NCBI GenBank assembly: GCA_002256425.1
Contig: NKIZ01000001.1
Span: 2,701,001 to 2,765,000 of the forward strand
Source of the DNA: Alphaproteobacteria bacterium PA2
GTDB lineage: Bacteria; Pseudomonadota; Alphaproteobacteria; Caulobacterales; Caulobacteraceae
Reading direction: 5' to 3'
Length of the DNA: 64,000 bases
The position numbers and the translations under genes are program-made. Positions 43,256 through 52,583 of this stretch are shown here, piece by piece; the first letter of the stretch is position 1, and each line of letters starts with the position of its first letter. The notes beneath the pieces are model-generated. The model was not told the DNA's origin. It searched no databases and saw only the letters and a program-made list of their open reading frames with translations.

Positions 43256-44401
43256 ATGGCGATCCAGTCCCTGCATGGAGTCGCGCGCCCCGGATGGACG
43301 GCGGGGGTGGTCTTCCTGGGCATTCTTGCCCTGGCCACCCTGTTGGCCATGGCCGGTCCAGCGCAGGCCCATCTGCTCCCGGCCCAGACGGCGACCATGA
43401 ACCTTGCAGGCGACACGGCCTATTTCGTGGTCTCGGTGCCGGTCTCTGCCCTGGAGGGCATTGATGATGACCGGAGCGGCGGCGCTTCGAGGGCCGAAAT
43501 AGCCCGGCATTCGGCGGATATTGCGACACAGTTCAATCGGCGCTTTCAGGTGACGGGGGACGGCAAGGCGGGACTTGCCCTGATGACCATGGCCTGGTCG
43601 CCGCAGACAGAAGGCGCCCCGACCGACAGCGCCTATGTCGTGGTGCTCCACAGTGTCCGCTTTACCGAGCCGCCCCGTGTTCCTGCGGTCGCCACCGACC
43701 TGTTTGGCGCCCGTCCCGGCGAGGCGCAAATGACCCTGACGGCCAAGCGCGACAGGCAGGAATCCACGGCTGAAGTGGCGATACTGCGGCCGGGAGCATC
43801 CGAGCACAGCTTCTTCAAGGGCGGCCTGGCCACCTTCACTGACTTCGTACGGCTTGGCGTCGAGCACATTCTGACCGGCCCGGACCATCTGATCTTCCTG
43901 CTCACTATCATGGTGGCGGCAGCAGGATGGCGTTACTGGCTGAGCGTCGTCACCAGCTTTACGATCGCGCACAGCATCACGCTCACCCTGGCGGCCTTCG
44001 ATCTGGTGCGGATCTCTCCGAAGATCACAGAGCCCGGGATTGCGGCCAGCATCATCCTGATGGCGGTCCTGAACCTCTGGCGGGGAGGCCCGGAAACCAG
44101 CGGCTGGCCACGCATCGCCATCGTATTTGCCTGTGGCCTGTTGCACGGCCTGGGATTTGCGTCCGCGATCGGCGCCATGGCGGCGGATGCCACGCTCCGG
44201 CTTGCGACCCTGGCGGGCTTCAACCTCGGCCTCGAACTTGGACAGTTCGCCTTCCTGGGCATGCTTCTGGCGCTTCTTGAACTCTCCCGCAGGTTCGGCG
44301 CCCTGCCTGGCCTGCTGCCGGCGCCGCGTCTGGCTTCAATCACAGCCCTGGTCGCCGCCACCGCCATGTTTGTTGGCAGGATCCTGCCGCGCAATGGGTA
44401 A
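43256..44401 (+). CDS. HupE/UreJ-type membrane protein
   Basis: 381 residues. Signal/anchor to about residue 38 (ending GPAQAH), a periplasmic N-terminal domain (about 40-185), then about six helices. The first helix pair has the HupE motif GVEHILTGPDHLIFLLTIMV, followed by TSFTIAHSITLTLAA and CGLLHGLGFASAIGAMA. The conserved His/Asp pattern is that of HupE/UreJ nickel or cobalt transporters, but this long form (HupE/UreJ_2) has not been assigned a metal with confidence. Coupling to the YHYH lipoprotein (5 bp) suggests a joint envelope function. Confidence 0.87.
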   Translation: MAIQSLHGVARPGWTAGVVFLGILALATLLAMAGPAQAHLLPAQTATMNLAGDTAYFVVSVPVSALEGIDDDRSGGASRAEIARHSADIATQFNRRFQVTGDGKAGLALMTMAWSPQTEGAPTDSAYVVVLHSVRFTEPPRVPAVATDLFGARPGEAQMTLTAKRDRQESTAEVAILRPGASEHSFFKGGLATFTDFVRLGVEHILTGPDHLIFLLTIMVAAAGWRYWLSVVTSFTIAHSITLTLAAFDLVRISPKITEPGIAASIILMAVLNLWRGGPETSGWPRIAIVFACGLLHGLGFASAIGAMAADATLRLATLAGFNLGLELGQFAFLGMLLALLELSRRFGALPGLLPAPRLASITALVAATAMFVGRILPRNG

Positions 44402-44469
44402 GGAACTGCCTCCCAGACGCCATTCCTGCCTTGCGGGAATGGCGGTCGGAGTCCTATTTCATCACAATC

Positions 44470-45021
44470 ATGCCGTGTCTGGTCACCCCTGATTCCCGTT
44501 ATCTGAGGTCCTTCGTGGCGGCGCTGCGGGAAGGCTTCGATCGGGACACGCTCCGGCCCGAGACAGCAGAGACCATCGCCGAGGTCGCGTCAGACCCGGA
44601 GGCCTTTCTCGAGAGTCAGTTGACCCCGCCCCGCCACATCACCCTGCCCAATGGCCGGGTGGGGCGGGCTGTACCCTCGACCTCCCTCTGGTGGGTGGAG
44701 GGTACGGAGTTTCTTGGCTGGGCCAATATCCGGCACGATCTGGATGAGCGGCTGTCAAAGGTCGGCGGACACATCGGTTATGCGGTCCGACCAGGGGCGC
44801 GGGGCCAGGGACACGCCACAGCCATTCTGGCCGCCGCCCTGCTCTGGATCGGGGACAACCTGCCGCTGAAGAGAGTGATGCTGACGGTCAGTCCCACAAA
44901 CACGGCCTCAATCAGGGTGATCGAGGCCAATGGCGGGGTCTTTACCGCCGAGGTCGATCACACCTGGCGGCCAGGTGAGACAGCCCTTCAGTTCTGGATT
45001 GATATTCCTGGGAAAACCTAG
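44470..45021 (+). CDS. GNAT family N-acetyltransferase
   Basis: 183 residues from ATG 44470. Core pattern: SLWWVEGTEFLGWANIRHDL, GGHIGYAVRPGARGQGHATA (acetyl-CoA-binding motif A with R-G-Q-G-H-A) and LTVSPTNTASIRVIEANGGV (motif B). It resembles the YjdF/RimJ-like acetyltransferases that act on small amines. It is convergent with the small YjdJ-type gene, with a 4-bp overlap. Substrate unknown. Confidence 0.9.
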   Translation: MPCLVTPDSRYLRSFVAALREGFDRDTLRPETAETIAEVASDPEAFLESQLTPPRHITLPNGRVGRAVPSTSLWWVEGTEFLGWANIRHDLDERLSKVGGHIGYAVRPGARGQGHATAILAAALLWIGDNLPLKRVMLTVSPTNTASIRVIEANGGVFTAEVDHTWRPGETALQFWIDIPGKT

Positions 45022-45287
45022 CTGACCAGGTCGCGGAACTCGTCGCTGCGGTTCAGCCAGGCGGCGGCGTAGGAACAGATGGGCGTGATCTTCAGGTCCG
45101 AGTCCCGGGCATGCTGGGCCAGGGCCGCCATCAATCGGCCCGATGCGCCGGTTCCACGCAGTGCGACCGGGCTTTCCACGTGATCCACGAAAAGTCGCCC
45201 ATCCTTGCGCCGGTAGTCGGCCCAGGAGGTCATGCCCTTTTCGTCCAGTTCGAAGCGGGCGCCGGTGTCTCTGAGTGCTTGGGTCAT
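45018..45287 (-). CDS. YjdJ-type small GNAT acetyltransferase-like protein
   Basis: 89 residues. It matches the compact GNAT family (Gcn5-related, YjdJ-like): KDGRLFVDHVESPVALRGTG, SGRLMAALAQHARDSDLKIT and PICSYAAAWLNRSDEFRDLV. The Cys in PICSYA is conserved in the family and can form an acetyl-enzyme-like contact. It is divergent from the DUF3617 lipoprotein and convergent with the GNAT gene. Function unproven. Confidence 0.88.
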   Translation of the reverse strand: MTQALRDTGARFELDEKGMTSWADYRRKDGRLFVDHVESPVALRGTGASGRLMAALAQHARDSDLKITPICSYAAAWLNRSDEFRDLVS

Positions 45288-45354
45288 GCAACCATATTAC
45301 GCTGGCCAGGCTTCTGGGCTAGGCTCTGATGATCACATCCCTGGGAGGTCGGCA

Positions 45355-45939
45355 ATGACTTGGCGTTTGGTGATGATGGCAGGCGCAGCGACCCTGGCCG
45401 TTGCGGCCTGCAGCAAGCCCTCGCAGCCCGAGGCCGAGGCAGGTGCGGCCGCCGGAGCCCCTCAGGCCGCCAGCCAGATCTCAGCGCCGCCCCAGGCGCC
45501 GCCGACCCTGCCAAAGCGCAGACCGGGTCTTTGGAAACAGACCGTCATCGGATCAGGCATGACCCAGGTCAGCCGTATCTGCCTTGATGAGGCGGCCGAG
45601 GCCAAGCTGGCCATCTGGGGCGCCCAGACCGGCAAGGACATCTGCGCTGAACAGGAAGTGCGCCCCACGGCTGGCGGCTGGGATTTCAATTCCCGGTGCG
45701 ACATGGGCAGCGGCGGCACTGTGGTCTCGGAAGGCACTGCGACTGGCGACTTCAACACCAGCTATACGGTGCAGGTACAGAGCACCACTTCAGGCGCCGC
45801 CGCGCCGCAGATGAACGGTGCGCACAAGGTCAGCATTGCTTCAGAGTGGCAGGGCCCCTGCCCGGCCGGCATGGCGCCAGGCGACATGGAACTGCCCAAT
45901 GGCATGAAGATCAACATGCTCAAACTGGGCGGGAAATAG
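45355..45939 (+). CDS. DUF3617-type lipoprotein
   Basis: 194 residues from ATG 45355. Lipobox LAVAAC (Cys 19) followed by an Ala/Pro-rich linker. The RPGLWKQTVIG opening and the C-x-n-C-rich beta core (SRICLDEAAEAK, CAEQEVRPTAGG, FNSRCDMGSGGT) match DUF3617, a family of secreted or lipid-anchored proteins of unknown function. It is monocistronic; the convergent thiolase ends 5 bp after it. Confidence 0.85.
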   Translation: MTWRLVMMAGAATLAVAACSKPSQPEAEAGAAAGAPQAASQISAPPQAPPTLPKRRPGLWKQTVIGSGMTQVSRICLDEAAEAKLAIWGAQTGKDICAEQEVRPTAGGWDFNSRCDMGSGGTVVSEGTATGDFNTSYTVQVQSTTSGAAAPQMNGAHKVSIASEWQGPCPAGMAPGDMELPNGMKINMLKLGGK

Positions 45940-45944
45940 ACGCC

Positions 45945-47132
45945 CTAGATTAGTTCCACCGCCATGGCTGTGGCCTCGCCTCCGCCAATGCAGAGGCTGG
46001 CGACGCCCTTTCGGCCGCCCCGGGCTTCCAGCGCCGAAAGCAGGGTCGCCAGGATCCGTGCGCCTGAAGCGCCAATGGGATGGCCAAGGGCGCATGCGCC
46101 CCCATTGACGTTCAGTTTCGCCCGATCGATCCCAAGCTCCTGCTCGGCCACCATGGCGACCACGGCGAAGGCTTCATTGACCTCGAACAGGTCCACATCG
46201 GCCACGGACCAGCCGGCCTTGTCGAGCACCTTGCGGATGGCCGGAACCGGCGCAGTTGCGAATTGTCCCGGCTCATGGGCGTGGGCGGCGTGCGCCACAA
46301 CCCGCGCCACGACCTTCAGCCCCAACCGCTCGGCCACCGAGGCCCGAGTCATCACAAGCGCCGCCGCGCCGTCAGAGATGGATGAGGCGTTGGCCGCTGT
46401 AATGCCGCCGTCTTTGGCGAAAGCCGGCTTGAGGGTCGGGATCTTGGCGGGATCGGCCTTGAGGGGTTGTTCGTCTGACGCCACCGTCTCGACGCCCTTG
46501 CGGGTGGTGACCTCCACAGGGACGATTTCCCGGACGAAGGCGCCAGATTCCACGGCTGCCCGGGCCCGGCTGAGGGAGGAAATGGCGTAGTCGTCCATCT
46601 GGCCGCGGGTGAACTGGTAGGTCCGCGCGGTCTCTTCGGCAAAGGCGCCCATCAGCTTGCCCGGCTCATAGGCGTCCTCCAGACCGTCCAGATACATGGA
46701 GTCCGAAATCACATCATGGCCGATGCGGGCCCCGCCCCGGTGCTTGGTCATCAGATATGGGGCATTGGTCATGCTTTCCATGCCGCCTGCGATGATGACG
46801 TCGGCTGAACCGGCCGCCAGGGCGTCGTGGGCCATGATGGCCGCCTGCATGCCCGAGCCGCACATCTTGTTGACCGTTGTCGCCGCGACCGAGATGGGCA
46901 GGCCCGCGCCCAGAGCAGCCTGGCGGGCCGGGGCCTGACCAAGGCCGCCCGGCAGGACACAGCCCATGATGATCTGGTCGGCATCTTCGGCCTTCAGTCC
47001 GGCCCGCTCTACGGCGGCGCGGACAGCGGCCGCGCCCAGGTCAGTGGCCTTGACGGGGGACAGGACGCCCTGGAAGCCGCCCATGGGCGTGCGGGCATAG
47101 GCGGCGATGACGACAGGATCTGAAGTGCTCAT
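45945..47132 (-). CDS. acetyl-CoA C-acetyltransferase (thiolase)
   Basis: Condenses two acetyl-CoA or cleaves 3-ketoacyl-CoA. 395 residues with the catalytic triad regions: C91 in TTVNKMCGSGMQAAI, H351 in NGGACALGHPIGASGAR and C381 in SLCIGGGEATAM. The first-half motif ADVIIAGGMESMTNAP is also present. Length and motifs favour the biosynthetic/degradative acetyl-CoA acetyltransferase class. It is monocistronic, divergent from the SOUL protein (95-bp gap). Confidence 0.96.
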   Translation of the reverse strand: MSTSDPVVIAAYARTPMGGFQGVLSPVKATDLGAAAVRAAVERAGLKAEDADQIIMGCVLPGGLGQAPARQAALGAGLPISVAATTVNKMCGSGMQAAIMAHDALAAGSADVIIAGGMESMTNAPYLMTKHRGGARIGHDVISDSMYLDGLEDAYEPGKLMGAFAEETARTYQFTRGQMDDYAISSLSRARAAVESGAFVREIVPVEVTTRKGVETVASDEQPLKADPAKIPTLKPAFAKDGGITAANASSISDGAAALVMTRASVAERLGLKVVARVVAHAAHAHEPGQFATAPVPAIRKVLDKAGWSVADVDLFEVNEAFAVVAMVAEQELGIDRAKLNVNGGACALGHPIGASGARILATLLSALEARGGRKGVASLCIGGGEATAMAVELI

Positions 47133-47227
47133 GGACCTGATATAATCCCCGACACGGAGACTTGCATCCCTCTTCGGTCCAGAGGCGTATAGGCATTGCG
47201 GCCCGTCCGGGGTGCAGAGGAGATACC

Positions 47228-47866
47228 ATGCCGAGCTTCGGCGAAGTCGTCGTGACCGTCCTTGCAGGATTTGGACAGCTGGTGGGCGTGCGCGCCGGAA
47301 CCGAGGCGCCGAAGTACGAGGTGGTTGAGCGGCTCGGGGACGTGGAAATCCGGCACTATGGTCCGCGGCTTGCGGCCGAAGCCGTCGTATCCGGTCCCGT
47401 GGAAACCGCCCGCAATGAGGGCTTCCGCAAGGTGGCCGGCTATATTTTCGGCGGCAATACGACCAAGGCTTCCATCGCCATGACGGCCCCGGTGGCCCAG
47501 GCCAAAGCCAAGGGCTCGCAATCCATCGCCATGACAGCGCCCGTGGTGCAGAGCGCTGATGGCGCAGGCGCCTGGAGGATCCAGTTCATCATGCCGGCCA
47601 AGTACACCCGGGCGACCCTGCCCATTCCCAATGATCCGGATGTGAAGATCGTCGACGTGCCGGCCCAGGACTATGCGGTCCTTCGCTATACCGGTTCCAC
47701 GGGTGCGCCCGGGGTGGCCCGGAAGACCGCCGACCTCCGGGCAGCCCTGGCGGGCAAGACCTGGGAGACTACGGGCGAGCCCCTGTCCTGGTTCTATGAT
47801 CCGCCCTGGACCGCCCCCTTCCTCCGCCGGAACGAAGTGGCCATTCCGGTGGTCAGGCGGCGCTGA
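47228..47866 (+). CDS. SOUL heme-binding family protein
   Basis: 212 residues with the SOUL/HBP beta-barrel pattern: [20 protein letters not shown] at the start of the domain (the E-V-R-x-Y motif), [20 protein letters not shown] then TAPVAQ (twice: the IAMTAPV segment is duplicated), [20 protein letters not shown] and a C-terminal [14 protein letters not shown]. The N-terminal 28 residues look like a short signal or anchor. GAGGAGATACC precedes the ATG. A heme-related role is known for eukaryotic members; bacterial function is not settled. Its 3' end overlaps mnmA by 14 bp. Confidence 0.92.
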   Translation: MPSFGEVVVTVLAGFGQLVGVRAGTEAPKYEVVERLGDVEIRHYGPRLAAEAVVSGPVETARNEGFRKVAGYIFGGNTTKASIAMTAPVAQAKAKGSQSIAMTAPVVQSADGAGAWRIQFIMPAKYTRATLPIPNDPDVKIVDVPAQDYAVLRYTGSTGAPGVARKTADLRAALAGKTWETTGEPLSWFYDPPWTAPFLRRNEVAIPVVRRR

Positions 47867-49016
47867 GGGTCCGGTCAATGAACCCGCCGCCGAGCACGCG
47901 GTCGGGGCTTGAAGGATCGTAGAGGACGCAGGCCTGACCGGGGGAAACCCCATGCTCTGGCGAATCGAAGATCACGGCGATATCAGAGCCCTGCAGGGCG
48001 AGATGGGCCGCAACCGGCTCGGCCGTCGAGCGCACCCGGGCCAGAACTGCAAGAGATTCAGCGCCCGCCGCCTCTACATTAATATGGTCGCCGAGCCAGT
48101 TGATTTCCTTGAGAATCACGCCCGCGGTTAACAGGGCTTCTCGTGGCCCGACCACCACCTGACGCGCGTCGGCATTGATCTTGACCACATACAGCGGGTC
48201 GCCGACGGCCACATTCAGTCCGCGTCTCTGGCCGACGGTATAGCGGGTCACGCCTTCGTGCCGCCCGAGAACCCGACCATCCATGTGAACGATGTCGCCG
48301 GGAATGGCGCCCTGCGGCCGGATCCGGTCAATGACCGTCGTATATCGCCCCTCGGGCACGAAGCAGATGTCCTGGCTGTCGGGCTTGTCGGCTATGGCCA
48401 GGCCCAGCTCCGCCGCGGCCCGTCGCACTTCCGGCTTGGGCATGCCGCCCAGGGGAAAGCGCAGATAGGACAACTGATCGGCCGTGGTGGCGAACAGGAA
48501 ATAGCTCTGGTCCCGGGCAGGATCTGCGGCGCGGCGCAGTTCCGGTCCATTGGCGCCAACTTCCCGACGGACATAGTGGCCCGTCGCCATGGCAGAAGCG
48601 TCGAGGTCTCTGGCCACGTCCAGAAGGTCGCGGAACTTGACTGTCTGATTGCAGCGGATGCACGGCACCGGCGTTTCACCGCGCAGGTAGGCGTCGGCGA
48701 AGTCCTCGATCACCTGGTCCCGGAACCGGCTCTCATAGTCCAGGACATAGTGAGGAATGCCGATGGCGTCGGCGGCGTTGCGGGCGTCGTGAATGTCCTG
48801 ACCCGCACAGCAGGCGCCCTTCTTCTGGATCGCCGCGCCGTGGTCATAGAGCTGCAGGGTGACGCCAACCACATCATATCCGGCCCTGGCCAGCAGGGCT
48901 GCGGTGACGGTGGAATCCACGCCGCCGGACATGGCCGCAACCACCCGGGCGCCCACGGGCAGGCCCACCGCCTGGCGGGCGGCTTCAACGGCGGCGTCGG
49001 TGAAGGCGGCGTTCAT
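47853..49016 (-). CDS. mnmA: tRNA-specific 2-thiouridylase MnmA
   Basis: Adds sulfur to U34 of tRNA-Lys, -Glu and -Gln. 387 residues with the PP-loop SGGVDSTV (30-37), Cys pair in [30 protein letters not shown], the DQSYFL region and [20 protein letters not shown] (second catalytic Cys). The C-terminal beta-barrel ([20 protein letters not shown]) is complete. It stands alone, upstream of flgL on the opposite side of a 43-bp gap. Confidence 0.97.
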   Translation of the reverse strand: MNAAFTDAAVEAARQAVGLPVGARVVAAMSGGVDSTVTAALLARAGYDVVGVTLQLYDHGAAIQKKGACCAGQDIHDARNAADAIGIPHYVLDYESRFRDQVIEDFADAYLRGETPVPCIRCNQTVKFRDLLDVARDLDASAMATGHYVRREVGANGPELRRAADPARDQSYFLFATTADQLSYLRFPLGGMPKPEVRRAAAELGLAIADKPDSQDICFVPEGRYTTVIDRIRPQGAIPGDIVHMDGRVLGRHEGVTRYTVGQRRGLNVAVGDPLYVVKINADARQVVVGPREALLTAGVILKEINWLGDHINVEAAGAESLAVLARVRSTAEPVAAHLALQGSDIAVIFDSPEHGVSPGQACVLYDPSSPDRVLGGGFIDRTLSAA

Positions 49017-49059
49017 GGCCGCTATGTAGCGTTTCAGCCCGGACTTTGCGAGGGCGCCC

Positions 49060-49989
49060 CTAGCTGAGGAAGTTGAGCAGGGAGGAATCCTTCAGGGTCC
49101 GGAAGGCCTGGGCGGCAGCCTGCATGGACTGCTGGGCCAGGTTGAGCCGTGTCGAAGCCTCCGCAAGGTTCACGTCGGTGGTGTCGCTGAGGATGCTCTT
49201 GATGTTGATCTGATGAGCCTCGATGCCCGTCTGGACAGTCGTCACCCGCGCCTGGTTGTTGCCGTTCTGGGCTGTAGCCGTGGTCAGGGAGGTATGGACG
49301 CTGGTCCAGGTCGCCAGCTGGTTTTCCAGGAAGGTGCGCTGGGCGGCGGTCAATTGTCCATTGAAGGGCCCGCTACCCCCCTGATGGAAGGCCTGCAGGG
49401 TCTGGAAGGCCGTCATCATGTTCGTGCCCAGCTGGTCGGCCAGCATGCCCGTGGAAATGGTGGTGGAGTCGTCGACCTTGGCCTGGGCCACAAAGGTGTC
49501 GTTGTGGAACTGACCAGCAATGGTGGCCAGGGGGGCTGTCAGATCGCTGAGCTGGGTCGCCGAGACCGGCTTTGTGTTCACCTGGCCGCCGGCAAACAGG
49601 TATTTGCCATCATAATCCGCGTTGAGGGCGCCGACCGCATTACCGAACTGGGCCTGCAGATCCTGCATCAGGGTGGTGGCGCTGTCGGTGGCCAGGGCGT
49701 TGGCGATGGCCTGTCGTGTGGCGTCGGCGGCGTCGGCCACCCGGTTGAGGGCCAGATCCTGCATGGACAGCCGGTTGGCGACCACCTTGTTCTGATCGGC
49801 ATAGGTGGTCAGGCGGGCGTCGACGGTCTGCATGGCCGTCAGCACTTCGGCCTTGCTGGCATAGTCCTTCAGGTTGATCCCGATCTTGCCGGACGAGACC
49901 TGGTTGCCCGCCTCCACCTGACGCTGCTGGGCGCTCTGGATATTGGCGAGAATGGCGCTGTAGCTGCCGGCTGACGAAATGCGGTTCAT
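49060..49989 (-). CDS. flgL: flagellar hook-associated protein FlgL (HAP3)
   Basis: Junction protein between FlgK and the filament. 309 residues with flagellin-like ends: N-terminal [20 protein letters not shown], then [21 protein letters not shown]-terminal [40 protein letters not shown]. It follows flgK by 11 bp on the same strand and should be transcribed from the sigma-54 promoter upstream of flgK. The middle part is shorter than in enterobacteria but normal for the alphaproteobacterial type. Confidence 0.95.
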   Translation of the reverse strand: MNRISSAGSYSAILANIQSAQQRQVEAGNQVSSGKIGINLKDYASKAEVLTAMQTVDARLTTYADQNKVVANRLSMQDLALNRVADAADATRQAIANALATDSATTLMQDLQAQFGNAVGALNADYDGKYLFAGGQVNTKPVSATQLSDLTAPLATIAGQFHNDTFVAQAKVDDSTTISTGMLADQLGTNMMTAFQTLQAFHQGGSGPFNGQLTAAQRTFLENQLATWTSVHTSLTTATAQNGNNQARVTTVQTGIEAHQINIKSILSDTTDVNLAEASTRLNLAQQSMQAAAQAFRTLKDSSLLNFLS

Positions 49990-50000
49990 GTCGGCCCTCC

Positions 50001-52106
50001 TCAGACGATGCTAGTCAAGACGTCGAACAGTTCTTTGGTCGCCTGGATCATGCGCGCCGAAGCGTTAAACGCCTGCTGATAAGTGGTGAGACGGACCAGT
50101 TCCTCGTCGAGATTGACGCTCTCGACCGACTGCATCCGTGATGTGGCCTCGGCGACAACGGCGCTGGAGGCCTGTTTCTGTGACTCCGCGCTCTGGGCCA
50201 GACGCCCGATCCCGCCGCCGAACTGCGAGGCATAGCTGTTCACCGAGGTCGCCAGGTTTCCCAGGGTCCCGGCAGCGCCGAAATGGGTCGTTACTGCCCC
50301 GGCCGTGGCAAGGCCCTGGGCGCCGCTCCCGTCGCCGGGGCGAATGGCCGGCTGGGTCGCTGCGACCGTCAGGTCCAGCTTGTTCAGGGACAGCTTGGTG
50401 GGGTCTGCAGCTATGGCGGGCGTCACTGTCAGGCGCGATGCCCGGGAAGCCCGGGTGCTGGTTCCCAGGCCGAACAGGTCGCTGACCGTCGGTCCACCCG
50501 CCCCCCGCGCCGTCTGATCAGCTGTCACCGAAACGGTGACCGGCAGGGCGTTATTGCTGGTGAAACTCAGCTTGCCATTGGTGTCGAGACCGAAGCTGCC
50601 GAAGATGCCGACGCCGGTCGCATTGGCGTTCAGGGAGTTGAGCAGGTCCTGCATGGTGGTCGCCGCAGGAACCGTGATGGTCATGTCCTTGATCGGCCGC
50701 CCGTCGGCCTGGGCCACCCGCAGGCTCAGGGTCTGGCCGGCGGTGAAGCCGTGGGGGTCCGTGGTTTTCAGGCCGGTGTCGAAATTGGTGATGCCCGAGG
50801 ACTGGACCAGATCGTTGAGACCGAAGAACTGCGAGAACCCCTGCCCCGCCTTTGTGGCGGTGCCCGTATCAAAGGCAAGGCCATTGCCGCCTGCAGCGTT
50901 GAGGGTCAGGCCCCGATTGGTGAAGGTGGCGGAGCCCGAGGCGCCAAGGGCGGCGTTGAGGCTGGCCAGGAAATTGGCCGGGGTGAAGGCCGCGCCTGCC
51001 CCGCCATTGACGCTCATTGTTCCTGCGGTGAAGTCGATGGCGACGGTTCGCTGGACGACCCCCGCGGCGTTGGTGATGGCGAGCGTTGTGGTTCCTGTGA
51101 AGTTGGAAACCGCCGTCGGCAGGTCCAGTCCGGTATCCCGCCCGGTCATGGTCGCCGGCGCCGGAACCCGCGCAGCGCTGTTGTGGGCAGCGTTCAGCTG
51201 GGCCGCCACCTGGTTGGCGAACTCACCGAGCTGATCGGTAATCCCCGGCAGGATGTCATCGTGCAGGTCCAGCAGACCGCGCAGTTCGCCGCCGGTGATT
51301 GAAATCGCCTGCGGATTGCCGAGACCATCCCCGGACATGGCGGTGATATAGCCGGGCGCCCCGGAGGTCTGGTTGAAGGTAAGCTTGGCCGGGCCCGTCG
51401 CTGTACCTGTCAGGGCGTAGCCTTCGGCGCTGCGCACAATGACCCCGCCCGTGCTCAGGGGCTGGACCTGGATGTTCATCAGGGCCGAGAGCTGGTCGAT
51501 ATAGCCCTTCTGGAGATTTTCAGATCCGGAAGGATCGCCGGAGGTGACCTTGGCCCGACTGATATCGGCGTTCAGCCGGTCAATCTGCGCCAGCAGGTCA
51601 TTGACCTTGGCGATGCCCGCAGTCGTCTGGGCCGCGACGGTCTTTCCGATTTCGGCGACCTGGTCGTTGGTGCGGGTGGTTTCACTCAGGAAGTCCTGAA
51701 CCCCGGCAATGCTCTGGGCCCGCAGAATGGTCGATGTGGGGTCATTGGCGGCGGCCGAGAAGGCTGACCAGACCTTGTCCAGCTGGGAGAAATAGCCGCT
51801 GGTGCTTGACGGGTCGCCAAACAGGGACTGGGTCGTGTCCAGATATCCGGACACCACGCCCCACCGCGAACTCTCTGCCGTGGCCGTTGTCGCGGCCTTT
51901 TCGAGATAGCCGTCGGTGACGCGGCGGATGGCCGAGACATTGACCCCGACACCCGCCCCGGCGGCGACCAGCTGCTGCTGGTCAACGACCTTTCGCACAT
52001 AGCCGGGCGTATTGACGTTGGCGACATTGTCCGACGTCGTCCGCAGACCGATCTGAGCGGCCATCAATCCCGAGGTTGCGCTTCTCAACGTTGCGTTCAG
52101 CGACAC
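50001..52106 (-). CDS. flgK: flagellar hook-associated protein FlgK (HAP1)
   Basis: Hook-filament junction protein, 701 residues. The N-terminal rod/hook signature is SLNATLRSATSGLMAAQIGL, RTTSDNVANVNTPGYVRKVV, and the FlgK-typical segment FGDPSSTSGYFSQLDKVWSA follows. The C-terminus has SVNLDEELVRLTTYQQAFNA and ARMIQATKELFDVLTSIV. The middle is a long Ala/Gly/Thr-rich variable region. The start is GTG 52106 with GGAGG about 10 bp upstream. Driven by a minus-strand sigma-54 promoter at 52253-52268; flgL follows. Confidence 0.96.
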   Translation of the reverse strand: MSLNATLRSATSGLMAAQIGLRTTSDNVANVNTPGYVRKVVDQQQLVAAGAGVGVNVSAIRRVTDGYLEKAATTATAESSRWGVVSGYLDTTQSLFGDPSSTSGYFSQLDKVWSAFSAAANDPTSTILRAQSIAGVQDFLSETTRTNDQVAEIGKTVAAQTTAGIAKVNDLLAQIDRLNADISRAKVTSGDPSGSENLQKGYIDQLSALMNIQVQPLSTGGVIVRSAEGYALTGTATGPAKLTFNQTSGAPGYITAMSGDGLGNPQAISITGGELRGLLDLHDDILPGITDQLGEFANQVAAQLNAAHNSAARVPAPATMTGRDTGLDLPTAVSNFTGTTTLAITNAAGVVQRTVAIDFTAGTMSVNGGAGAAFTPANFLASLNAALGASGSATFTNRGLTLNAAGGNGLAFDTGTATKAGQGFSQFFGLNDLVQSSGITNFDTGLKTTDPHGFTAGQTLSLRVAQADGRPIKDMTITVPAATTMQDLLNSLNANATGVGIFGSFGLDTNGKLSFTSNNALPVTVSVTADQTARGAGGPTVSDLFGLGTSTRASRASRLTVTPAIAADPTKLSLNKLDLTVAATQPAIRPGDGSGAQGLATAGAVTTHFGAAGTLGNLATSVNSYASQFGGGIGRLAQSAESQKQASSAVVAEATSRMQSVESVNLDEELVRLTTYQQAFNASARMIQATKELFDVLTSIV

Positions 52107-52252
52107 GTTTCAAACCTCCAACCGGCAAGCCTTGCGCAGTAGCGGCGAATTCTGCCGGGGTGTTTTGAAGAACACCCGCGCGAGGGACCGGAAAAATCCC
52201 AAATATTTCAATACCCATGCTGCCAGGGCGGCCTGGGGTCTGAATCCGGTGT

Positions 52253-52268
52253 CGCAAGACGGGCGCCA
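52253..52268 (-). promoter_or_regulatory. sigma-54 promoter of flgK-flgL
   Basis: On the minus strand this reads TGGCGCCCGTCTTGCG: GG and GC exactly 10 bases apart, in TGGC and TTGC contexts. It points to flgK, about 147 bp upstream of its start, implying a long leader. Confidence 0.8.
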
Positions 52269-52396
52269 GTCCCCGACCCTGATGCAAACCTTGCGTCGAG
52301 TGGCGACTGCCCGAGCGCCGTATCACCACCCAGGGTGATGACCATCAGCTAGGCGGAAAAAGGCTCCAGGGCGGCAGGACCGACCTATCTGGCCTG

Positions 52397-52415
52397 CCCG
52401 TCGGCAAATTCCGCC
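52397..52415. promoter_or_regulatory. FlbD-like ftr box between flgK and fliK
   Basis: Contains GGCAAA-N3-CGCC, the same core as the box upstream of flgF (8355-8372). It lies 82 bp upstream of the fliK -24 element and about 130 bp from the flgK one, so one site could serve both divergent sigma-54 promoters. Confidence 0.55.
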
Positions 52416-52496
52416 ATGGGTGATGAGACCGATAACTCCAGGTTTTCAGATACCTTTTCTGTTATTTTTCAATGTGATGATTGCCGTGCCGCAAGT

Positions 52497-52512
52497 TGGC
52501 GCGGAGGTTGCG
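52497..52512 (+). promoter_or_regulatory. sigma-54 promoter of the fliK-flgD-flgE operon
   Basis: TGGCGCGGAGGTTGCG has the -24/-12 layout with GG and GC 10 bases apart. It is 71 bp upstream of the fliK start. Confidence 0.82.
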
Positions 52513-52583
52513 AGGGGAGAGCGGAAGTTTGGGCGCGACCTGCGTCCGCAATCACAGGGCCCGGCCGCGAGGACGGGAATTGA

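Larger units (their letters stand above)
52107..52583. other. 477-bp divergent flagellar promoter region (flgK / fliK)
   Basis: No convincing gene lies here. It holds a minus-strand sigma-54 promoter for flgK (52253-52268), a FlbD-like box (52397-52415) and a plus-strand sigma-54 promoter for fliK (52497-52512). A CcrM-type GANTC site (GAATC, 52242-52246) sits near the expected flgK transcription start. Small frames in this stretch lack coding character. Confidence 0.8.
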
